Shown one piece after another: positions 1-7,644 of a stretch of 54,818 bases of DNA. The translations under genes and the position numbers were made by a program. Source of the DNA: Ruminococcus sp. (lineage in GTDB: Bacteria > Bacillota > Clostridia > Oscillospirales > Ruminococcaceae); NCBI GenBank assembly GCA_031262105.1, contig JAISIH010000056.1, forward strand, positions 1 through 54,818. Reading direction: 5' to 3'. Each line of letters begins with the position of its first letter. The first letter of the stretch is position 1. The notes beneath the pieces were generated by a model. The model worked only from the letters and a program-made list of their open reading frames with translations, was not told the origin of the DNA and ran no database searches.

Positions 1-1280
1 TCGCAGATTAACATCGAAGCGACAACGGCATCCTTGTCCCTGACGTATGATCCCGCAAGATAGCCGTAGCTTTCTTCAAAGCCGAAAACATAGCGGTCTG
101 CTTCGCCTTGAGACTCAAGGAAGCCGATCTGTTCGCCGATAAACTTAAAGCCGGTTAAAACGTCGATAACCTTCGCGCCGTATTCGTTCGCAATTGCCTT
201 AACAAGGTCGGTTGTAACAATCGTCTTAACAACAATCGGATCTTCCGGCATAGTCCCGAGCTTTGTACGTTCCGCACAGATATATTCAAGGAGCATTGCG
301 CCGACTTCGTTCCCGGAAAATAGAACGTAGCCTGCGTCGCCCGGAACGGCGATACCTACCCTGTCACAGTCCGGATCGGTCGCAAGAAGAAGGTCGGGCG
401 AAACTTTTTTGCAGAGTTCAAGCCCCTTCGCAAGTGCTTCTTTAATCTCGGGATTCGGGAAAGGACAGGTTGTGAAGTTTCCGTCGGGGTATTCCTGTTC
501 GGGAACGACAGTCACGGAAGCTATCCCGATACGGGATAAAATCGTGCGGACGGGCTTGTTGCCTGTGCCGTTTAAGGGGGTATATACTATCTTTAAGCCG
601 CTGTCTTTGCATATGTCGGGGTGGATACTCTGCTTTTTAACACATTCATAATAGTGTTCGCAAACCTCATCGGAGATATAGTTAATATCGCCCTTTGAAA
701 CAGCTCCGCTAAAGTCCGCAAGCTTCACGCCGTCAAACATATCGGTTTTCGCAATCTTTGCAAGGACAATCTCCGCCGCGTCAAGTGTAAGCTGACAGCC
801 GTCCGAGCCGTAAACCTTGTAGCCGTTATACTTCGCGGGGTTGTGGGAAGCAGTAATCATTATCCCGGCACTGCAAGAAAGCTCGCGAACCGCGAATGAT
901 AACATCGGAGTCGGCATAAGTTCACGATAGAGGTGAACCTTAATCCCGTTCCCGGCAAGAACACGTGCGGATTCTCTCGCGAAAAGCTCCGATTTATTTC
1001 TGCTGTCGTAAGAAATCGCAACGGAAGGGCTTTTCGGGAAAGCTTCCTTAACGTATTCCGCGAAACCCTGCGTCGTCTGGCGAACAGTATAGATGTTCAT
1101 GCGGTTTGTTCCCGCACCGATAACGCCGCGAAGCCCGCCTGTGCCGAACTCGAGGTTGCGGTAAAAACGGTCGGAAATCCCGTCTGTGTCGTCTTTAATC
1201 TCGGTTAATTCTTTCTGTAAATCCGGGTCGTCAGCCGCCTTTTCTTTCCATAAGGTGTAAAGCGTGTTAATATCAGCCAT
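1..1280 (-). CDS. Phosphoglucomutase/phosphomannomutase family protein (partial)
   Basis: Alpha-D-phosphohexomutase, interconverting hexose 1- and 6-phosphates for glycogen or cell-wall sugar synthesis in the cytoplasm. Translation from the ATG at 1280 is open to the left edge, giving about 426 residues of a family that usually has about 570; the C-terminus lies outside the window. The active-site phosphoserine loop TASHNP is visible near 840-870, followed by the metal-binding loop DPDCDR near 350-385. The N-terminus (MADINTLYTLW) and the GTGGLRG segment are typical of the long bacterial PgcA-type enzymes. It is the last gene of a minus-strand run with the DUF6106 and AcpS-like genes, 30 bp behind the latter. 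Family assignment is firm; glucose versus mannose preference is not resolvable. Confidence 0.93.
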   Translation of the reverse strand, partial: MADINTLYTLWKEKAADDPDLQKELTEIKDDTDGISDRFYRNLEFGTGGLRGVIGAGTNRMNIYTVRQTTQGFAEYVKEAFPKSPSVAISYDSRNKSELFARESARVLAGNGIKVHLYRELMPTPMLSFAVRELSCSAGIMITASHNPAKYNGYKVYGSDGCQLTLDAAEIVLAKIAKTDMFDGVKLADFSGAVSKGDINYISDEVCEHYYECVKKQSIHPDICKDSGLKIVYTPLNGTGNKPVRTILSRIGIASVTVVPEQEYPDGNFTTCPFPNPEIKEALAKGLELCKKVSPDLLLATDPDCDRVGIAVPGDAGYVLFSGNEVGAMLLEYICAERTKLGTMPEDPIVVKTIVTTDLVKAIANEYGAKVIDVLTGFKFIGEQIGFLESQGEADRYVFGFEESYGYLAGSYVRDKDAVVASMLIC

Positions 1281-1310
1281 GATAAGCCCTCCGGTAATAT
1301 TAAATTTCGT

Positions 1311-1679
1311 TTATAACCCCGCCGGATAAATCAGAACAACGGCGGTTGCGGTAAGTTTGCTGTAGGTGAATGAACAGGTGATTTTGCATTTTCGTGCGTC
1401 AAATCTGATCTTAGTATCCCCTTGGACAGCGATATATGAAAGCCCTGCCCAATCCTGAAGCACCGAAATTTCGTCCATTCTGCATCCCGAAACGGTCCCG
1501 CCCATCGCCTTAATAAAAGCAATCTTCGCGCAGTACATCTCGGCGATAATCCGTGTCGAAAAACCCTTCCCCATCAAGAATTTCATCTCGCGGGAGGTTA
1601 AAAGCTTCGAGCGGAATTTCGGGTTAACCGCAAGTTTCTTAAAATGCGCATAGTCAATTGAATGGATACCTATATTCAT
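1311..1679 (-). CDS. Divergent holo-[acyl-carrier-protein] synthase (AcpS)-like protein
   Basis: The 122-residue protein has the size and layout of AcpS, which transfers 4'-phosphopantetheine from CoA to acyl carrier protein. Recognisable blocks are the start GIHSIDY, the central helix AKIAFIKAMGG, the strand ISVLQDWAGLSYI and the final SFTYSKLTATAVVLI. Residues that bind magnesium in the family are changed: the Asp of the GxDxxE start is His, and the Glu of the KEA helix motif is Ile (AKIA). The usual His of the last block is also missing. The fold is therefore probably AcpS but activity is doubtful; it may be a pseudo-enzyme or have another role. It lies 22 bp behind the DUF6106 gene and just before the phosphohexomutase, a likely operon. 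Confidence 0.6.
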   Translation of the reverse strand: MNIGIHSIDYAHFKKLAVNPKFRSKLLTSREMKFLMGKGFSTRIIAEMYCAKIAFIKAMGGTVSGCRMDEISVLQDWAGLSYIAVQGDTKIRFDARKCKITCSFTYSKLTATAVVLIYPAGL

Positions 1680-1701
1680 AATGTAAGACTTTCTGTTAAT
1701 T

Positions 1702-2220
1702 TTATATTATATTTGAGTCTTTATATTTTATGCGAAGCTGTCTGGGAAGTACCTTAACCATCTGGTCTTTCATCTCGTCGGTCGGGGTGAATAAAAGTCT
1801 GCAATCCCCCATACGTTCATGCTTAAAGTCCATCGCAAAGGCAGGAAGCTCATTCCCGGCGCAGTCAACGAGGGTGCGGTTTCCGGCGTCGGCGTTTTTT
1901 TCAGTAAGCTTCGCGAATTCCGTCACAGCCGGCATCTTAATCGAAATAAGCCTCTTGCGCTTCCTCTTCGCAATAATCTTGTCAATGTCAAGCTCATCAT
2001 TTGTGAGGATATATTCATATTCAATGTTAAACCCTGTCACAATATACCAGCCGAGATAGGCAAGCCCCGCCATAATAAGGAACGCCATCAGACCAATGAA
2101 CGATAAAAATATAAATGTCGCAGCAAGAGCAAGCACAAATCCGATTATTATCGCAATCATCGCAAGGAGTCTCAGTCCGCGCAACTGCTTTTTTACAATT
2201 TGTTCATGGAATATATCCAT
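1702..2220 (-). CDS. DUF6106-type membrane protein
   Basis: 172 residues. A short cytoplasmic start is followed by two closely spaced hydrophobic helices (about residues 18-40 and 43-65), then a soluble C-terminal half of PH-like composition, beginning with the segment GFNIEYEYILTNDELDIDK. This layout is that of a small clostridial family labelled DUF6106, whose function is unknown. It is the first gene of a minus-strand group with the AcpS-like and phosphohexomutase genes, and diverges from ylxM across a 220-bp gap that holds a promoter for each direction. The family call rests on recognition of the overall pattern. Confidence 0.6.
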   Translation of the reverse strand: MDIFHEQIVKKQLRGLRLLAMIAIIIGFVLALAATFIFLSFIGLMAFLIMAGLAYLGWYIVTGFNIEYEYILTNDELDIDKIIAKRKRKRLISIKMPAVTEFAKLTEKNADAGNRTLVDCAGNELPAFAMDFKHERMGDCRLLFTPTDEMKDQMVKVLPRQLRIKYKDSNII

Positions 2221-2268
2221 TATTAAAAATTACCTCTGTATAAATTTTGCTATTTACTTCACCAATAT

Positions 2269-2297
2269 ATTGTATCATAAAATTATAAAAAAAACAA
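2269..2297 (-). promoter_or_regulatory. Sigma-A-type promoter for the DUF6106 operon
   Basis: On the minus strand TTGTTT (2297-2292) is followed after 17 bp by TACAAT (2274-2269), about 50 bp before the DUF6106 start codon. Confidence 0.5.
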
Positions 2298-2351
2298 GGG
2301 TTATTTATAAAATTTAATTATGAATATACTATTAATTTTTCATTTTATCTA

Positions 2352-2380
2352 TTGACACAACAAATTTTTTCCTCTATAAT
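2352..2380 (+). promoter_or_regulatory. Consensus sigma-A promoter for ylxM-ffh
   Basis: TTGACA (2352-2357), a 17-bp spacer and TATAAT (2375-2380): a perfect consensus, 60 bp upstream of ylxM. The gap 2221-2440 otherwise holds only AT-rich sequence and the divergent promoter. Confidence 0.85.
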
Positions 2381-2440
2381 GATTACTGTTAAGTTAAAAA
2401 CCTTTACACGCGGGCTAAATATTGAATCGGGAGGCGGAAT

Positions 2441-2821
2441 TTGGAAACAGATGAAATAAAAAGCCTTCGGTTTTCAAGGCTGCTTGATTATTATTCCGGC
2501 TGTCTCACGGAAAAGCAAGCCGAAGCCGCGCGGAATTTCTATAATGACGACCTATCCCTCGGCGAGATTGCCGAAAATTCCGGCATATCAAGACAGGCTG
2601 TCCGCGATAACATAAAGCGTGCCGAAGCGGTTATGCAGGGGCTTGAAGAGAAACTTCACATCTTAGAACACGCCGACAATTACTATAAACTTTTCGACGA
2701 ATTAAAAAAGCACCTGACAGTCTTAGAAAACGACCTGAAACCCGGCTGCAACATAAACGCCCTACATTCAAGAGCAAAATACGCCTTAGGGCTTCTCGAC
2801 GGCGCGGGCGAGCTATTTTAA
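2441..2821 (+). CDS. ylxM: YlxM family DNA-binding protein (signal recognition particle-associated)
   Basis: 126 residues of the YlxM/p13 family, a small helix-turn-helix protein encoded next to ffh in most Firmicutes and linked to signal recognition particle function. The sequence shows the family start RLLDYYSGCLTEKQ, then a sigma-70 region 4-like HTH (LGEIAENSGISRQAVRDNIKRAE, about residues 36-58) and a C-terminal helical tail. The chosen start is a TTG at 2441 preceded by a good ribosome-binding site (GGGAGG, 2429-2434); no ATG fits the family start. It is followed by ffh after 19 bp and is transcribed from the consensus promoter at 2352-2380. Confidence 0.9.
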   Translation: METDEIKSLRFSRLLDYYSGCLTEKQAEAARNFYNDDLSLGEIAENSGISRQAVRDNIKRAEAVMQGLEEKLHILEHADNYYKLFDELKKHLTVLENDLKPGCNINALHSRAKYALGLLDGAGELF

Positions 2822-2840
2822 CAACAGGCGGTGATTACCT

Positions 2841-4265
2841 TTGGCGTTTGAAAGCCTTTCTGAAAAATTAGGGAACGTATTTAAGCGTCTTAAAGGGCGC
2901 GGCAGACTTTCCGAAGCGGACGTTAAAGAAGCAATGCGCGAGGTGCGTCTTGCCCTTCTTGAAGCGGACGTTAACTACAAAGTGGTAAAAGACTTCGTAG
3001 CGAAAGTTTCCGAAAAAGCCGTCGGCGACGACGTTTTAACAAGCCTCACCCCCGGACAGCAGGTTATAAAGATAGTCAATGACGAACTCATCACCCTCAT
3101 GGGCAGTGAAAACAGCAAGATAAATTTCCCCTCGAAGCCGCCCTGCGTTATAATGATGTGCGGCTTGCAAGGGTCGGGTAAGACAACCCATGCGGCAAAA
3201 CTTGCGAAATACCTTGTCTCTATCGGAAAACGCCCGCTCCTCGTCGCCTGTGACGTTTACCGTCCGGCAGCTATCGGACAGCTTCAGGTTGTCGGCGAAA
3301 AGGCAGGGGTTAAGGTTTTTGAGATGGGGCAGATCAGCCCTGTTGCAATCGCGAAAAACGCTCTCCGCCACGCGAAGGATTACGGCAACGATGTAATTAT
3401 CCTCGACACGGCGGGCAGACTTCATATTGACGAAACCCTCATGACGGAGCTTAAGGACATCAAGGCGGAGACAAACCCGAATGAGATAATGCTTGTCGTT
3501 GATGCAATGACCGGGCAGGATGCCGTAAATGTCGCAAAGGCTTTCGATGAAGCCCTCGGTATCGACAGCGTGCTGATGAGCAAGCTCGACTCCGACACCC
3601 GCGGCGGCGCAGCACTCTCGGTTTTGGCGGTTATCGGGAAGCCGGTTAAGTTTATCGGTACCGGCGAAAAGCTTGAAGACCTCGAGCCTTTCCACCCCTC
3701 CCGCATGGCTTCGCGTATCCTCGGAATGGGCGATGTCTTAACCCTTATCGAACGTGCGGAACAGACCGTATCCGAAGCGGATGCGAAAAAGCTTGCGAAA
3801 AAGATAACCTCCGAAGGCTTCGACATGAACGACCTGCTTTCCCAAATGCAACAGATTAAAAAGATGGGTCCCCTAAAACAGATTATCGGCATGATCCCCG
3901 GTGTTGCCGGGAAAATCGACGATGAAGCCCTCGAATCGGTCAAGATGGAGCGTGTCACGGCACTGATCCAGTCAATGACCCCGACCGAACGCGCAAAGCC
4001 CTCGATTATAAACCCCTCCCGCAAACGCCGCATAGCAGCCGGCTCCGGCAATACTGTTGCCGACGTAAACCGTCTGATAAAGCAGTTTGAGGGTATGCAG
4101 AAGATGATGAAACAATTCGGCATCGGCGCAGGGGGGAACAAGGGCGGCAAGGGGGGTAAAGGCGGTAAGGGCGGCAAGGGCGGCATGGGGAACATGGCAA
4201 AGATGGCGCATCAGATGCGCAAAATGAACCTCCCCGGCGGCGGATTCGGCGGCATGGGCGGCTAA
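2841..4265 (+). CDS. ffh: Signal recognition particle protein Ffh
   Basis: GTPase subunit of the signal recognition particle. It binds 4.5S RNA and signal sequences of nascent membrane proteins and docks with FtsY. 474 residues in the usual order: N domain (about 1-90), G domain with GLQGSGKTT, DTAGRL, SKLD and TGEKLEDLEPF (about 100-295), and the Met-rich M domain with the RNA-binding SMTPTERAKPSIINPSRKRR segment (about 375-395). The C-terminus is unusual in carrying a run of Gly-Gly-Lys repeats (about residues 430-448) before the final methionine-rich helix and GGGFGG tail. The start is a TTG at 2841 behind AGGCGGTGA; upstream ylxM and downstream small-membrane-protein, rpsP and khpA genes form the expected translation/secretion cluster. 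Confidence 0.97.
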   Translation: MAFESLSEKLGNVFKRLKGRGRLSEADVKEAMREVRLALLEADVNYKVVKDFVAKVSEKAVGDDVLTSLTPGQQVIKIVNDELITLMGSENSKINFPSKPPCVIMMCGLQGSGKTTHAAKLAKYLVSIGKRPLLVACDVYRPAAIGQLQVVGEKAGVKVFEMGQISPVAIAKNALRHAKDYGNDVIILDTAGRLHIDETLMTELKDIKAETNPNEIMLVVDAMTGQDAVNVAKAFDEALGIDSVLMSKLDSDTRGGAALSVLAVIGKPVKFIGTGEKLEDLEPFHPSRMASRILGMGDVLTLIERAEQTVSEADAKKLAKKITSEGFDMNDLLSQMQQIKKMGPLKQIIGMIPGVAGKIDDEALESVKMERVTALIQSMTPTERAKPSIINPSRKRRIAAGSGNTVADVNRLIKQFEGMQKMMKQFGIGAGGNKGGKGGKGGKGGKGGMGNMAKMAHQMRKMNLPGGGFGGMGG

Positions 4266-4298
4266 GACGGAATGAGTAGTAAGGGCAGATAATTCGCA

Positions 4299-4490
4299 AT
4301 GAAAATATACTATTTCTTCCTCTCCGCGATATTCATACTGACTGCAATTGCGTTAATTTTAACGCTTATCCCCAAATTTACCAAGTTAACTAAGATACGC
4401 TTAAAAATACCGAAACCGATATTAATTATTTCTGCAATATTGCTTGCGGGTTATGGCGTATACTATATATTCTTAGCGTTAAGCTATTAA
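4299..4490 (+). CDS. Small two-helix membrane protein between ffh and rpsP
   Basis: 63 residues, not recognised. Two hydrophobic helices (about residues 3-24 and 40-60) are joined by a strongly basic loop, [15 protein letters not shown], so a hairpin with the loop on the cytoplasmic side is expected. It starts 33 bp after ffh and ends 14 bp before rpsP with no terminator between, so it should be co-transcribed. Base use is slightly more AT-rich than its neighbours. Small size lowers certainty, but the length, hydrophobic pattern and tight placement argue for a real gene. Confidence 0.6.
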   Translation: MKIYYFFLSAIFILTAIALILTLIPKFTKLTKIRLKIPKPILIISAILLAGYGVYYIFLALSY

Positions 4491-4504
4491 AAGGAGAAAC
4501 AAAT

Positions 4505-4747
4505 ATGTCCGTAAAGATCAGATTAAGAAGAATGGGTGCAAAGAAAGAGCCTTTTTACCGCATAGTTGTTGCGGATTCGCGCTACCCCCGCGACGGCAGA
4601 TTTATCGAACAGATCGGTTATTATGACCCGAAGAAGCCCGAAACAGGCGTAAAAATCGACGTTGAAGCGGCTGACAAATGGCTTAAAAACGGCGCACAAC
4701 CCACAGACACCGTTAAAAAACTTTTGGCAAAGGCTAAGGCGGAATAG
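4505..4747 (+). CDS. rpsP: 30S ribosomal protein S16
   Basis: Small-subunit assembly protein bS16. 80 residues, the normal length, beginning [22 protein letters not shown] with the family segment [19 protein letters not shown]. It has a strong ribosome-binding site (AAAAGGAGAA) seven bases before the ATG. In most Firmicutes rpsP is followed by khpA, rimM, trmD and rplS; here a hairpin array and khpA follow, but rimM and trmD do not. Confidence 0.98.
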   Translation: MSVKIRLRRMGAKKEPFYRIVVADSRYPRDGRFIEQIGYYDPKKPETGVKIDVEAADKWLKNGAQPTDTVKKLLAKAKAE

Positions 4748-4751
4748 TAAT

Positions 4752-4909
4752 ACTAATCCCAGATAAAAAACATTGAAAATGTTTTTTATCTTCACGAAGC
4801 TTTGCTTCGTGAAACGGCGTAGCCGTTTTGGATTAGTCATGACGATTCCCGCTCGCCACAGGCGAGCAGCCGGCGAAATCGCCGGCGATTAAATGCAAAG
4901 CATTTAATC
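4752..4909 (+). repeat. Array of six perfect hairpins between rpsP and khpA
   Basis: Six adjacent inverted repeats with 2-5 nt loops: 4762-4790 (13-bp stem), 4791-4813 (10 bp), 4812-4828 (7 bp), 4851-4867 (7 bp), 4869-4886 (7-8 bp) and 4887-4909 (10 bp). The first three are also enclosed by an 8-bp outer stem, ACTAATCC (4752-4759) with GGATTAGT (4830-4837), so a multibranched RNA fold is possible. There is no T-run typical of an intrinsic terminator after the array. It fills nearly all of the 216-bp gap. It could be a structured RNA or mRNA-stability region, or a palindromic insertion repeat; the sequence alone does not decide. Confidence 0.85.
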
Positions 4910-4963
4910 AGAGAAAAGTATAAACAGATTATTTTAACATTTAGAATAGGCGGTATATAAAAA

Positions 4964-5200
4964 ATGATTGAATTATTAACTTCAATAGCACAAGGGCTTG
5001 TTAACGACCCGGCGTCGGTGCAGGTTACAGCCGATGAACCTAACGAAAACGGCGTAACCGTTTACAGACTTCGCGTTGCTCCCGACGATATGGGCAGGGT
5101 TATCGGAAAACAGGGCAAAATCGCAAAAGCTATCCGCAGCGTTATGCGTGCGGCGGCAGGCAAAAACAGCCAAAAAATCATGGTTGAAATCGAAGAGTAG
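4964..5200 (+). CDS. khpA: KH-domain RNA-binding protein KhpA
   Basis: 78-residue single-KH-domain protein (KhpA, formerly YlqC). In Gram-positives it pairs with KhpB/Jag to bind RNA and influences cell division and elongation. The KH core GRVIGKQGKIAKAIRSVMRAAA (about residues 46-67) carries the GxxG-type loop GKQG. The start ATG follows AGGCGG. It lies downstream of rpsP as in other Firmicutes but behind the hairpin array, and 17 bp before secG. Confidence 0.93.
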   Translation: MIELLTSIAQGLVNDPASVQVTADEPNENGVTVYRLRVAPDDMGRVIGKQGKIAKAIRSVMRAAAGKNSQKIMVEIEE

Positions 5201-5217
5201 TCTTTTAGGAGAAATCT

Positions 5218-5496
5218 ATGGTATTCGACACGTTACAAATTATAACAGGCGCATTGTTGCTCCTTATGGCGATTCTTATCATTGTCTTAACAATCGCCCA
5301 AGACTCAAAGCAACAGGATCTCGGCTCTGCTTTCGGCGGCGGCGAGTCCGATAACCTCTACGGAAAAGGCGGCGGCGGCTCTTCAAAAGACGACGCATTA
5401 AAACGCCTTACCGCTGTTTTAGGGGTAATCTTTTTCCTAACAATCTTAGCGGTAAACATCATTGCACTTATTCTTAAAGACACACCGGTAGGTTAA
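5218..5496 (+). CDS. secG: Preprotein translocase subunit SecG
   Basis: Small membrane subunit of the SecYEG translocon. 92 residues with two hydrophobic helices (about 4-24 and 62-86) joined by the conserved polar loop QDSKQQDLGSAFGGGESDNLYGKGGGG, characteristic of SecG. ATG start with AGGAG eight bases upstream. It is followed by rnr after a 94-bp gap with a hairpin; secG-rnr is a common Firmicute pairing, usually with smpB and tmRNA next, which are not seen here. Confidence 0.95.
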   Translation: MVFDTLQIITGALLLLMAILIIVLTIAQDSKQQDLGSAFGGGESDNLYGKGGGGSSKDDALKRLTAVLGVIFFLTILAVNIIALILKDTPVG

Positions 5497-5542
5497 GAGG
5501 AAGTCTTTAGGATTGCGGGCTAAATCTCGGCGTACGCAACAG

Positions 5543-5577
5543 TCCCCGTGCAGTCACGGGGATTTTCCGCGTTTTTA
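5543..5577 (+). terminator. Hairpin with T-rich tail after secG
   Basis: TCCCCGTG (5543-5550), loop CAGT, CACGGGGA (5555-5562), then TTTT and a further T-run after CCGCG. Probably an intrinsic terminator or attenuator before rnr; the T-tract is interrupted, so it may be leaky. Confidence 0.6.
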
Positions 5578-5590
5578 TTAAAGGATAACT

Positions 5591-7636
5591 ATGACCAAAA
5601 AGCATAAAAAAGATATAAAATCGAATTTTCCGAAAGCATCAAAACCGACAGGCAACCCCGGGAAAACTTCGGGCAATTTCGGAAAACACGCGGGTAACTC
5701 CGGGAACACCGTTAAAAAATCAGCCGGACAGCGTGCTGTGCTGCTCGAAATAAACGGTACATACGGTTTTTGTGAGAACACCGACGGGAAACGTTTCTTC
5801 ATTCCGGGGCGGTGTCTTTGCGGCGCAATGCCCGGCGATACCGTAACCATAAACGTTCTCCCCGAGAGCAGGGGAACTTCCGACGAGGCAGAGATAACCG
5901 AGATTATAACCGAGTCGGACAGAACATTTACGGGGGTTATCGAAAGCTTCGACGGCTACGCCTATATCCGCCCGGACATTATGCCGCGAGAGGTTATAAC
6001 CGTTTTTTCGACCGTTACGGAGCTTTTCGAGGGCGACAAAGTTCAGTTCACGATTGCCTCACGCGGGAGACGACATTCCGACCACAAAGCCGATGTAACG
6101 ATGGTTTTCGGTGACTCCGAAAAGGCATCCGTATGCGCGGCGGCTGTTATTGCATCTGCGGGCGTTCCGACCGTTTTTTCGGAGGAGGTTTTGTCCGAAG
6201 CGGAGAGAATTAACCTTGCGGGAATCCCCGAGGAAGAATATGAAAAGCGGCTTGACCTTCGCGGACGGCTTATATTTACGATTGACGGTGCAGATACTAA
6301 GGATATCGACGACGCAGTTTCGCTTAAAAAGGTTGACGGCGGCTGGGAACTTGGCGTTCATATCGCGGACGTTAGCCACTACGTTAAGGGGAATTTGCTC
6401 CTTGATATAACTGCACTCGAGCGAGGCACAAGCATCTACTACGCGGATAAGGTTATCCCGATGCTCCCGAAGGCACTCTCAAACGGCATCTGTTCCCTCA
6501 ATCCAAATGAAGATAGATTGGCGTTTTCATGCCTCATGCGGCTTGACGAAAAGGGGAAATTAGGGCTTTTCAAATTCAGCAAAACCGTTATAAATTCCCG
6601 AGTCAAGGGCGTCTACAGCGAGGTTAACAGGATATTATCCCAAACCCCGGAGCAGTTTCTCGCCGACACCGAGCTTTCAAAAAAATACGACGGCTTATAC
6701 GAAACAATCCATAGGATGAACGAGCTTTCGGACATCTTAATCCGCCGTCGCGTAAAGCGCGGTGCGCCGGAGATTGAGACGGAAGAAGCGAAGATAACCC
6801 TCGACCGCGACGGCGTTTGTATTGATGTTAAAAAGCGGACGAGAGGGAAGTCAGAGCGGATTATCGAAGAATTCATGCTTATTGCGAACAAGGCGGCGGC
6901 GAAGCTTGCGAAGGAACATTCTGCGCCCTTCGTTTATAGAGTTCACGAAAAGCCTCCCGAGCAGAAGGTGAAAGACCTGACAGCGTTCCTCCTCCATATC
7001 GGTTTAACCCCGCCGCCCTCCGCTCCCGAGCCGAAAGATATGGCTAAAATTCTCGCGCAGACGGAAGATGAGCCGATGAAACCGGCGGTTAACATGATGG
7101 TGCTTAGAACCCTTGCGAAGGCGAAGTATTCGGAGGAACCGCTCGGGCATTATGGGCTTGCGCTTGACGATTACGCGCATTTTACCTCGCCGATAAGGCG
7201 TTATCCCGACCTCGCAATCCACCGCATCTTAACCGACATCTGTTATAAAAAGAAGCCGATAGAAAAACTCGTAAAAAAATACAAAGACTTTGTAAAAACC
7301 GCTTCCGAACAGGCGACAAAGACCGAAATCAGGGCGGTTGACATTGAACGGAAGACAGAAGATTTATTTGCCGCAGAGTTCTTAAAAGAACATCTCGGCG
7401 AAATTTACGACGGAATAATTATGACGGTCCTTAAAACAGGATTTTTCGTACAGCTTGATAATACCATCGAGGGGTTTGTAAGGCTTGACAGTCTCCCTAA
7501 ACCGCCATACGACTATGATGGTTACATCTCGTTTACAAAAAACGGAAAACGAGCGTATACTGTCGGGGATAAGATCAGCGTTCAGGTTGCGGCGGTTGAT
7601 GTGCCGCTTGCGCGGATTGATTTTGTTATCGCTTAA
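5591..7636 (+). CDS. rnr: Ribonuclease R
   Basis: Processive 3'-to-5' exoribonuclease of the RNase II/R family that degrades structured RNA. 681 residues, slightly short for RNase R (usually 700-800). Order: a basic Lys/Gly/Asn-rich start (1-45), cold-shock-like domains, the RNB catalytic domain with the metal-binding segment DGADTKDIDDAV (about 235-246) and the HFTSPIRRYPDLAIHR block (about 531-546), and a C-terminal S1 domain (about 600-678). Start ATG at 5591 follows AAAGGA. It lies downstream of secG, as in many Firmicutes, and 8 bp before the potassium transporter gene. Confidence 0.95.
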   Translation: MTKKHKKDIKSNFPKASKPTGNPGKTSGNFGKHAGNSGNTVKKSAGQRAVLLEINGTYGFCENTDGKRFFIPGRCLCGAMPGDTVTINVLPESRGTSDEAEITEIITESDRTFTGVIESFDGYAYIRPDIMPREVITVFSTVTELFEGDKVQFTIASRGRRHSDHKADVTMVFGDSEKASVCAAAVIASAGVPTVFSEEVLSEAERINLAGIPEEEYEKRLDLRGRLIFTIDGADTKDIDDAVSLKKVDGGWELGVHIADVSHYVKGNLLLDITALERGTSIYYADKVIPMLPKALSNGICSLNPNEDRLAFSCLMRLDEKGKLGLFKFSKTVINSRVKGVYSEVNRILSQTPEQFLADTELSKKYDGLYETIHRMNELSDILIRRRVKRGAPEIETEEAKITLDRDGVCIDVKKRTRGKSERIIEEFMLIANKAAAKLAKEHSAPFVYRVHEKPPEQKVKDLTAFLLHIGLTPPPSAPEPKDMAKILAQTEDEPMKPAVNMMVLRTLAKAKYSEEPLGHYGLALDDYAHFTSPIRRYPDLAIHRILTDICYKKKPIEKLVKKYKDFVKTASEQATKTEIRAVDIERKTEDLFAAEFLKEHLGEIYDGIIMTVLKTGFFVQLDNTIEGFVRLDSLPKPPYDYDGYISFTKNGKRAYTVGDKISVQVAAVDVPLARIDFVIA

Positions 7637-7644
7637 AACCTCGG

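Noticed and set aside
3422-4195. 257-residue open frame antisense to ffh, rich in Pro-Leu repeats
   Set aside because: It is the mirror of the GGK repeat and codon bias of ffh; no start signal or homology.
4752-4909. Degraded tRNA or known riboswitch in the hairpin array
   Set aside because: No cloverleaf with consensus T arm and no match to riboswitch cores I know; each stem is independent with a tiny loop.
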